Of a stretch of DNA of 64,000 nucleotides, positions 55,995 through 64,000 are shown piece by piece. Location: NCBI GenBank assembly GCA_964036045.1, contig OZ038380.1, positions 13,041,629 to 13,105,628 of the forward strand, given 5' to 3'. The first letter of the stretch is position 1, and the number at the start of each line of letters is the position of its first letter. The translations under genes were made by a program, and so were the position numbers. Below the pieces are notes generated by a model. It saw only the letters and a program-made list of their open reading frames with translations, did no database searches and was not told where the DNA came from. Origin of the DNA: Eutreptiella sp. 'Long Island Sound 2002' (lineage: Eukaryota > Euglenozoa > Euglenophyceae > Eutreptiales > Eutreptiaceae).

Positions 55995-57760
55995 AAATCT
56001 GCAGAACCAAGAGGGCCCAGGCCTATGTGTACAACCGACCTTTTTGACCTGCTCAGCTTGGTCTGAGATGACGCCAGCACGTGTGCCTGTGCGTGTACCT
56101 GTTCACGTGCACGTCTAAAGCAGAACGTAGTTTCAGAAATTCAAAAATCAAAGTAAAAATGCTTTACCTGATCATTACTGGATTCCACACTCGCCAAGCA
56201 GGGCTTGAGCTTGTGTAACCCACTTTTTGACTCTTCGATCGATACGAATCAGGAGTCAGCATGGTGCCAAGGAGAGCGGGCAGTGCAGTCCCATGCTGCG
56301 GACAGGACGTTTCATGCACGAGCATTTACTGGCCGCCCAATAGAGTGGCATTCCAGCTACTGTCATTTTTGGAATCCTGTACCGTGGGAGTGTCCGATCA
56401 CCCACTGCTGTGGCAACATCAGACAGGGACATGGCAGAATTGGGGAGGCAGCACGAGATCTCTCCCCAAGGTGGAAAGCAATTTGGGGCTCCACTTCAAA
56501 CAGATGGTGAATCAAACAGGAACGAAATCGCATTTCACGTGGCGCTGCATGCTTCCGGTCTTGTCCCACGTCCAACTCCCAAGGGTCGAACGCGCTTGCA
56601 CACGTGTCACCATTTGTTGGCCAATACTTGGCTGTCTGTTGAACGTTCATGGGCCCGGTGTCGCCTGCCTGAAAACCCCTAAACACCAATTCCAGCCGAT
56701 GCGGAAACCAACACTGATTGCATCCATGAAAGAGGTGGCAAGAAAGGAGAAGGGGTTGCATATTCTCCTGCTGACATTAATGGATGGGAACGATGGGGAG
56801 GAGACAATACTCATCCCGCCGCGTGTCTGGTTAGTGCGCAAACACATTCCATACATTGGCACGCGACGATCAACTTCCAGGGAAATGGAAACGGAAACGG
56901 GCATTGTGGGGGAAGCAGAGTGAAATCTCTCCATTACACCACAAAGGCAGATTCCAAACCGCAGACGAGCTCACAAACAATGCCCACAGACGCTGCGTTG
57001 CGTTGCGTTGTGTCACGTTCCGCTGCGTTACTTGTGGCTCTGTCCGTTGCATGCTCATACCCAAACGCCTGCCCTCCGTTCAGCGTCCAGACACTCGACA
57101 CACGACGCACGGTACATCTTTCCGTCCAGTGCACTGCGTCCCTAGTGCCGTACGTGGTACCATTCTCTTGACAGACGAAGGTCGCTGTGCTTGTCCACAG
57201 AGTGGGTCGGGTTGGTCGCTGCACTGGAACGACGACAGCCAACACTTTCCCACACCGGGATAGCAGCTCTGGACTAAGCTACACCCCGCATACACGAGTG
57301 TAGGTGGCGTGTGCGGCATATCGGTTGTGCGTTGGCGCTGCGGTGGCTGTGCAGGGCAAGTCAGCGGTGTTGTCTTTTCAGTTGAGGCCTCTGGCCGGTG
57401 CCTCAGGAAATCACACGACATAGTCCACACGCATCGCAGACAACGGGCTTGGAATCTGCAGACATGGACAATTATAAAGCCAAAGCGAGGGCAGTTGTGG
57501 CCTCCAGGCATCATCACCCTGGGAAACCGTCCCCGCAATCATCCCTGAAAAACGGACGCTCAAAGCAAACAGCTCAAACCAAATCGCCACCACGGCGCAC
57601 AACGCGGACTGAGGGGCTCTTGGACTTTGATTTGCGGGCGACGGCCAGGGGTGAGCCCCCGAAGGTGGAGTAGACCAGGGGGTTTTTTAATTAAAAAAAA
57701 AAAAAGCTGGTGTGTCCGGTGGTCAGCAAAATCTGCACAGCTCCCGACCGATGGATGGCA
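55995..57760. other. unassigned; longest ORF 220 codons
   Basis: A plus-strand ORF at 56261-56923 (220 codons) and a minus-strand ORF at 57080-57538 (152 codons) lack motifs and overlap ORFs in other frames. I do not call them genes. A 13-base A run is at 57693. Confidence 0.4.
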
Positions 57761-57764
57761 CTTA

Positions 57765-58105
57765 AAGGGGTAACCGACGGCGGTTGGAGGGTACCGGCGG
57801 CGGTTGGACTGCAACCGACGGCGGTTGGAGGGTAACTGACGGCGGATGGAGGGTACCCGGCGGCGGCTGGAGACAAAGTGCTACTCGGCCAAGACCAGGT
57901 TTTTTAACAAAAAAAATTTGTCCCCTAAAACACCCCCTGCAATAGACTTACCAGATGGTACTTCCGGTTTAATGCCTCAGGGCTGTGTATGGTCGTGTGC
58001 TGCATTCGGGGAGAACCAACGGCAGTTGGTGGGAAACCAGGGGTGGTTGCCGGGGAATGGGCGGTAGTTGGCGGGTAACTGACAGCGGTTGGCGGGTAGC
58101 CATGA
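57765..58105. repeat. degenerate 20-bp minisatellite, two clusters
   Basis: Units like 'ggtaaccgacggcggttgga' at 57765-57872 and diverged 'gcggttggcgggtaac' forms at 58010-58105. Confidence 0.75.
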
Positions 58106-58252
58106 GCATGCCATTTTGTCGGTTTGACGGATGGATTTCCCCCCTGTTTTCCCCTCCTGACGGCCCTGTGCTGCTGGTACCATCGTCGGCCGTAACCTCC
58201 CCCGGGGTGCACCTGCCTAATTCATATCTGCGACCATATGTGGGGTGGGGGA

Positions 58253-58651
58253 TTTCGCATGACGCCTGGATGGATTGCTGTCTAAAACTAGTGGCGCCTA
58301 TTGGCCTGTCGCCACTTACCCCTGTCCTTTCCTTGACCCCTTTCCCTCCGTAGGCGTTGGTGCTCACCAGCCTCTAACCACCTTGTGCCATTCCTCGCGG
58401 CCTCTATCCTTACTTCCCTACTCACCCTTTCTTTCCCTTGGTAGGTTGTGCCAAGGGTGCCCTTGGGCTGTCCATATTTCACTGCGCTGTGCCAGGTCCA
58501 CATAGAGGAAGGTAACATCCCTGGCCAGTGGCCAGTTCTTCCAAGCGACACCCCATATCGGTAGTGGGGGTACCCTGCCCAACAGCGGCTTTTTGGCCCT
58601 GGGATGTCCACTTGCGGGGTCACTTCCCCGACGGGGTCACATAACAACCTT
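58253..58651 (-). mobile_element. F2 retroposon copy, diverged
   Basis: From 'tttcgcatgacgcctgg' to 'cataacaacctt', the full F2 unit with a shortened CT-rich middle. Confidence 0.75.
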
Positions 58652-58840
58652 CACCCTGCCGGGCTAGGGTGTGTGTATGGTTGTTGATCCGGAGCGCATG
58701 AGAATGCCGATGACGCCCAGGGGAATGTGAGCCCTGTGTTCCGCCAGTCCGTAGCAAGTGCTGCTCATCCATCTCACAGAACACTGTGCCACACACTAAG
58801 AGCGCAGAGCAATGGGAAGTGGGGGTTGAGAGAGGGAGGG

Positions 58841-58841
58841 G

Positions 58842-58869
<28 letters not shown>
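58841..58869. repeat. (ga)n microsatellite
   Basis: About 14 GA repeats, followed by ggga-type repeats. Confidence 0.95.
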
Positions 58870-58874
<5 letters not shown>

Positions 58875-58914
58875 AGGGACAGAGAGAGATCAGCTGCAAG
58901 GGGCGGCAGGCATA

Positions 58915-60668
58915 CTACTGAGCGTCTGCAAGCTGGCGTTGCAATCGCACAGGGCTTGCGCATTGGGCCAAGATGTCCTCCTTGCCGAAGCCATCACAGA
59001 CGATCACCTCCTTGTTGGGATAATGGTAACATGTGTAGCAGTGCTCCATCAGAATGTGGTAGTGTGGGCACTTCATTGTAACATACTCTCCGCCCTTAAG
59101 ATCACAGTCCTCTGCAGAACAGAGCACAGATGGATGGTTGCAGATTGGAAGGGGAATGCACTGTTGTAGCACTGAGAACGCGTCGGGTGAAAGAGAAAAG
59201 GGCGCCAGGAGGCAATCAAAACTCAACAGGGGCCGTGAGGTGATGAACAAGATGAGCCCTTTCTTCGAAGGGGATGAGCCCTTCGTTGGTAATAAGGTCC
59301 CACAATCCCAGAAATCTACCACAGAGCACTCAACCACATGCCGGGATAAAGCAACAAAGCTCATGCCGCCCAACACTCCTTCATGGTATTCAGTACAATG
59401 CTGGGCTGAGGTGCACAGGCAGAGGTAGAAGCACATTGAATTTGTGTGCTGCCACAACAAGAGCCCTGTACAACAGCTGCTGCTAGACAAAGGACTGTGC
59501 CCCATGGGCCATCATGACAGCAAACGCCCCCACCCCTCCGGAACACACAAGCACAACACGGCGCCTTAGTGCATTGATGCGATGTGCCTGCTTTGGTCGT
59601 GTGGTGCACCGGCCGTTCCTCCTGTTGGCCGGCCACCTCTGTTTGTGCTTGCGGTGTGCTGCCACCATCCTACCTCCTGTCCCCCTTTCAGCTGCTCATC
59701 GCTACTCGCTCCTTCCCCATATGAGCCCCACCATTGAGCAGACACCCATGCTGTGAGCTTCTTGGAGGTATCAAGAGAAAGAGCACCTTTGTGCAGGGGA
59801 TCGCAGTACTCCCATCGGGTATTCTCATGATTGGTGTAGCACCAAATGGTCTCATCTCCGTCTGGGTTGCGGCAGTAGTTCTCCACAAGCTCTGGGTGAT
59901 CAGCAACAACAAAGTCATGGCTGTGAGGCTTTTGAGTATCCCAATGTTGGCACTGTTTGCCGCTGCGGGTGTGGGTCTGGCAGCCACGGTAGCCGGATCC
60001 CTTGTAACCCTTGAGCTCTTCATTGCAGACAACTGGAAGACAAAATGAGTGGAGGAGGTAGTTGAGAGGGCCGAATGGCGGAATGAAGTAGCGACGAAAC
60101 GCACATCAAGCCGGTTGTACATCCCTTGGTGTGGCAAACACACCACCTGGGGCAATGGGCAGAGTCTGGTTTTGCAGTAGCTGGTATGGTTTTGGCCACT
60201 TGCTTCTGCTGGGCCACATATCCCAACCAGCATGAGAAAGAGATCATGATCAAACCAGTGCTGTTACCTTGGCTGAAGCGGCGGTGGCATTCGATGACGA
60301 AGAGCCCGCTAGCGACCAACGGGTGGCGATCAGGAATTCGTACTTTCCACACTTCCTTGCCCAAAGAGTTTTTGTTTGGGGTGCACTTATGGCCAACTTG
60401 ATCCAACAGAGCCGAGTTCAGCACCGCAAAGCGACACACAGGCCAAAGCATGGCACGACAACAGCAACAATGAAATCATGGCGCACACGTACATCCATAC
60501 CTGGCTTCGGCCTGCAATCGACCTTTTTGCCGTCAGCATCAAACCAATCTGCGTTGCAGCCCCCACAATAATTTGCCACGCACTTGGCACCAGGGTGTGC
60601 TTCACAGGCCACATGGTCGCATGGATTCATGAAGCAATTTACTGGTTCACTTCCATCGGGGCATTTAC
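58915..60668 (-). CDS. cysteine-rich secreted-type protein with kringle domain, multi-exon
   Basis: Minus-strand exons with GT-AG borders. 60668-60501 encodes a Cys-rich module (KCPDGSEPVNCFMNPCDHVA, then VANYCGGCNADWFDADGKKV). 60032-59787 encodes a kringle: GYRGCQTHTRSGKQCQHW, KPHSH, ENYCRNPDGDETIWCYTNH and RWEYCDPLHK. 59111-58915 is the last exon (EDCDLKGGEYVTMKCPHYH, HCYTCYHYP) ending at TAG. A further exon at 60396-60268 (GHKCTPNKNSLGKEVWKVRI) fits in phase but has a weak AAG acceptor. All exon borders fall in phase 1, so each module is a symmetrical 1-1 unit, as in shuffled extracellular modules. The kringle has six cysteines but lacks the final Cys of the animal form and has an extra one after YRG. 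The N-terminus and signal peptide lie upstream and are not found. Kringles usually bind ligands or lysine-containing peptides; the role here is unknown. Confidence 0.75.
59268..60070. repeat. kringle-locus duplication, copy 1 (segments X and Y)
   Basis: Segment Y (59711-60070, holding the kringle exon) recurs in the same orientation at 62457-62816. The adjoining segment X (59268-59710) recurs inverted at 61763-62456. Similarity is very high. Confidence 0.9.
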
Positions 60669-61762
60669 CTGCAAAGCAATACACAGATGAGTAGGGCTTG
60701 TGCATGTATTTAGCATACATTTATACTTGCGGTCGCCCACTTTGGGGGCACCAGCTCGGATGAGAAACCCACGTGGTCACAACTTCAAGATTGCTTGTCA
60801 AATCTCTTACCCGCTCGCCCTCTTTACCTTCCTCAGTTCTGACAGGTTTGGTGCAAAACATTGAAATGGTTGCTGAGGGGGGGAAAGGGAAGGGTACAGG
60901 GCCTGAGTGGGGTGGTGTTGCAAGATGGCAAGATGGCGGGGCCTATTGGCCTCTCATCACTAACCGCAGTCCCATCCCTGTAACCTTGCCCAAGTGATCA
61001 CGGACTTGATGGTCCCCAAACACCTGAACAAGAGCAAAGAAAGGGCCAATCCAAGGAAACAACTTAACAGCGTGTTGTCCGTGGAATCCTTCCGGAAAAA
61101 GCACAAACAGTGGAAACAGCAACAAAAAGACTTCCATTTGGGACTTCAGGCTGCTTGCTTGGTGGCACAGTCCACTAGCCTCCAGCCACCAAATCTTGTT
61201 ACTCTACCTCTACGCTCCTTCCTGACCTCCATGGACCACATTCACCTCCCTCAGTTGGTTGTGCCAATGAAGCCACGGGCCTTCCGTATTTCACAGTTCT
61301 GTGTCAAGTCCACACAGAAGTGGGCAACGACCCTCAGAGAGGAGGGGTGTGAATGGGGTTGGCAGGACAGCCCAAGAAATTTGGCAGTTCAAGAAGTTTC
61401 CTAAGAGGAGATCAATTTTTGCTGTTGTTCTAGATGGGACCACATTGACAACACTCCTTTGCGCACCATGGCGTTCCATTGCACCACTGCGAAACCCCTC
61501 AGAGTTTCTAGCCGTGTTCTTTGAGCGCCAACTCGCATTGGTGGCTACAATCCAAAAGCTTCATTTGCAGATCAATCAAAACATATGCAGCAGCAAAGCA
61601 TCAACAGAAATGCCCACCTAAGATGCCTTTCGCAATACACTAGACAAGCTAAGGACAAAGGCAACAATCAGTGGTGCAGGTCGGGTGAGGAATTTTAGGA
61701 GTGCTCTGTTGTGTAGAAATTACAATTGCAAGTGGGAATTATGGTCAAGACGACGAGAGCAA
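60669..61762. other. upstream of the kringle gene; degenerate F2 copy
   Basis: 60935-61345 contains diverged F2 blocks ('ggcctattggcctctcatca', 'ggttgtgccaatgaagcc', 'gtcaagtccacacagaag') in the usual orientation with unrelated DNA between. 5' exons of the kringle gene are expected nearby but not recognised. Confidence 0.5.
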
Positions 61763-61788
61763 GTAGCGATGAGCAGCTGAAAGGGGAA

Positions 61789-62013
61789 TTTGGCATGACA
61801 ACAAAAATTAAAGAGCAAAGTGGACAACGACATGTTCGCGGACATGGTGCTTTCCCTCAGTGCCTTGCAAAATGGTTCTGTCCAAAAAGTCACAACGTCC
61901 GTAGTGAAGATTGTCTGATCCCTAGATTTGCCAGTGATAAGTAACCTGCACCCCGAATCACGATTTCACATGGTTTTTCATAGGAAGAGTGCCACATGGT
62001 GTATTGTTCTCAC
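61789..62013. mobile_element. 225-bp insertion with 12-bp target duplication
   Basis: Flanked by ctgaaaggggaa (61777-61788 and 62014-62025). The paralogous site in copy 1 (reverse strand near 59690) has one copy and no insertion. The insert begins 'tttggcatgac' and ends near 'catggtgtattgttct', both like the F2 terminus, so it may be an F2 copy with other DNA nested in it. Confidence 0.75.
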
Positions 62014-62532
62014 CTGAAAGGGGAACAGGAGGTAGGATGGTGGAAGCACACTGCAAGCACAAACAGAGGTGGCCGGCCAACAGGAGGAACGGCCGGTGCA
62101 CCACACGACCAAAGCAGGCACATCGCATCAATGCACTAAGGCGCCGTGTTGTGCTTGTGTGTTCCGGAGGGGTGGGGGCGTTTGCTGTCATGATGGCCCA
62201 TGGGGCACAGTCCTTTGTCTAGCAGCAGCTGTTGTACAGGGCTCTTGTTGTGGCAGCACACAAATTCAATGTGCTTCTACCTCTGCCACCCCTTCGGACT
62301 AAGGGATGTGCACCTCAGCCCAGCATTGCACTGAATACCATGAAGGAGTGTTGGGCGGCATGAGCTTTGTTGCTTTATCCCGGCATGTGGTTGAGTGCTC
62401 TGTGGTAGATTTCTGGGATTGTGGGACCTTATTACCAACGAAGGGCTCATCCCCTTCCTTCCCCGTATGAGCCCCACCATTGAGCAGACACCCATGCTGT
62501 GAGCTTCTTGGAGGTATCAAGAGAAAGAGCAC

Positions 62533-62778
62533 CTTTGTGCAAGGGATCGCAGTACTCCCATCGGGTATTCTCATGATTGGTGTAGCACCAAATGGTCTCA
62601 TCTCCGTCTGGGTTGCGGCAGTAGTTCTCCACAAGCTCTGGGTGATCAGCAACAACAAAGTCATGGCTGTGAGGCTTTTGAGTATCCCAATGTTGGCACT
62701 GTTTGCCGCTGCGGGTGTGGGTCTGGCAGCCACGGTAGCCGGATCCCTTGTAACCCTTGAGCTCTTCATTGCAGACAA
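62533..62778 (-). pseudogene. duplicate kringle exon
   Basis: Same 246-bp, phase 1-1 exon as the intact gene, with acceptor CTTCCAG and donor AAAG-GTGCTC kept and the same six cysteines. No copy of the last exon or of the Cys-rich exon lies nearby, so it is probably an orphan exon. It could still be spliced into an unrecognised transcript. Confidence 0.6.
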
Positions 62779-62816
62779 CTGGAAGACAAAATGAGTGGAG
62801 GAGGTAGTTGAGAGGG

Positions 62817-63732
62817 CAAAATAGCAGAATGACAATGAGCTGGGACGCTCGTCCAGCAACTGAGTGAGGGACCCTATGACAATGACAATCTGTCGACGCA
62901 GCTTTGCAGGCTCGTCTAGTGAAAATGGAGGTAGTGTTTGAGGAGGCTCTAGTGGACCTAGGCATTCCACGTACCCTGGCAGCAAGAGACGTAGAAGACA
63001 TGACAAGCGGGCACATATCTCAACCTGCCCTCTGACGGGCCCTCCCATGGTCACCAGCCTCGTAGCAAAGCCACAAAAATGTTAAACAAGCGTGCATCAA
63101 ATCAACGCACTATGCGTGAAGAGCCACCATAACACTATGGAACAGCGGTGTTGTCACTTTCACGGGCAAACACTCAAAACCTATGGTAGGTTCACAAATC
63201 ACCCAAAATCAGAACATACTCACAAACACCTCAAAATAAATGTATATCGCTGGTTTGACGGTGAGGGCAGCCCCCTTGTTTGGTGAACGTAGACAAAGGA
63301 AATTAGGGGAGGAAATATGGCAACACCCCCCCTCCCCCCTTCGCTAAGAAAAGAAACAATATGGAGTCTGAAATGCGGTACAAACGTGGTCCAACAGAAG
63401 CAAGGGGATGTCTGACAACGAGTCTGAAGTCCATCTCCAAGCCAGTTCCCAAGCTTGCACAAGGTTGTGCCAAGCCCCCGCTCCAAAAGTAAGCCCCCCT
63501 CCAAAGGGCCAGGACCAACGGACCCAAAAGCAACATCCCCTTAATGGCAGTAGTGTCCACGCTCTTCTTCATCCATAGGAGCCTTAACAAATTCAGGATC
63601 CGAGTCATCAGATGACTCTACCTCGTCGAGGGTTCATTTTCTTGCAACCACACGTCAGCTAAAAGCATGGGCTCAAGCATTGGGACCTAGGACTAGTTGG
63701 ACCAAAAGTATGACCCCCAGTACTTTCGGGGA
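62817..63732. other. no recognised feature
   Basis: Short ORFs only; no repeat family member seen before the F2 copy at the window edge. Confidence 0.45.
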
Positions 63733-63736
63733 GGTC

Positions 63737-64000
63737 TTGGCATGACGCCAGGTCATATTGTTGTTTGCGGCTGGCAGCACCAATTGGCCTCTCGGCACTT
63801 ACCCTTGCCCTTTGCTTGAACCCTTTCCCTCCGTAGATGGCAGTGCCCATCGGCTTCTCACCACCTTCGTTCCTCCCTCTCCCAGCCTCATTATCCTCAC
63901 CTCCCTACTCACCCTTCCTTTGCCTTGGTAGGTTGTGCCAACAGAGCCCCCGGACTGTCCCTGTTTCACTGCTCTGTGTCGGGTCCACACAGAAGAGGGC
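63737..64000 (-). mobile_element. F2 retroposon copy, cut by the window end
   Basis: From 'cttggcatgacgccaggtc' through 'gtcgggtccacacagaagag', where the window stops. Confidence 0.75.

Larger units (their letters stand above)
61763..62816. repeat. kringle-locus duplication, copy 2 (X inverted, Y direct)
   Basis: X is inverted relative to copy 1 and carries a 225-bp insertion; Y is collinear. The X ends in copy 1 carry gatgagc and gctcatc, an inverted repeat that could have promoted the flip. Confidence 0.9.

Noticed and set aside
56261-57540. 220- and 152-codon ORFs as genes
   Set aside because: No motifs, overlapping ORFs in other frames, and no splice or start evidence.

Overview
This window is nuclear DNA from a repeat-rich eukaryote. 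Three things point that way: chromodomain-type Ty3/gypsy LTR retrotransposons, non-LTR-like retroposon debris, and secreted-type genes whose domains lie on separate exons with GT-AG borders. The two host genes I can support carry a choice-of-anchor A (CAA) domain and a kringle module. That combination, with the retroelement types, suggests a protist, perhaps a prasinophyte green alga. A dinoflagellate-like or other protist source is not excluded, and I do not name a species.

Layout. 1-3490 is a 65-bp satellite array with a 13-monomer higher-order repeat. 4.06-14.55 kb is an old, broken plus-strand Ty3/gypsy chromovirus-like element; about 2.2 kb of it (gag end, protease, methyltransferase-like domain) is tandemly duplicated. 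14.55-18.27 kb holds two short tandem duplications and AT-rich DNA without genes. 18270-31480 is a young, apparently intact minus-strand Ty3/gypsy element of 13.2 kb. It has near-identical 2.35-kb LTRs, a 4-bp target duplication, a primer-binding site, a polypurine tract, and gag and pol in one frame separated by a single TAG. 31.5-35.8 kb holds tandem repeats and an inverted pair of tRNA-like sequences.

35872-40329 is a minus-strand gene with at least three exons encoding a CAA domain, with retroposon copies in its large intron. 41-49 kb and 52-54 kb are dominated by two dispersed retroposon families, called F1 and F2 here. F1 has a degenerate reverse transcriptase with an FRDN motif. Both families leave truncated copies with recognisable target-site duplications. 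48811-49690 looks like a solo LTR of the first element's family. 51.9-52.6 kb holds an acidic-tailed ORF that may be nucleoplasmin-like. 58915-60668 is a minus-strand gene for a cysteine-rich extracellular protein with a kringle; a partial, rearranged duplicate with a second kringle exon lies at 61.76-62.82 kb.

The most notable pattern is that both Ty3/gypsy elements carry, between protease and reverse transcriptase, a domain resembling phage-type DNA adenine methyltransferases. The NPPF motif is kept in the old element and lost in the young one. All protein assignments come from motif recognition by eye, with no database search.
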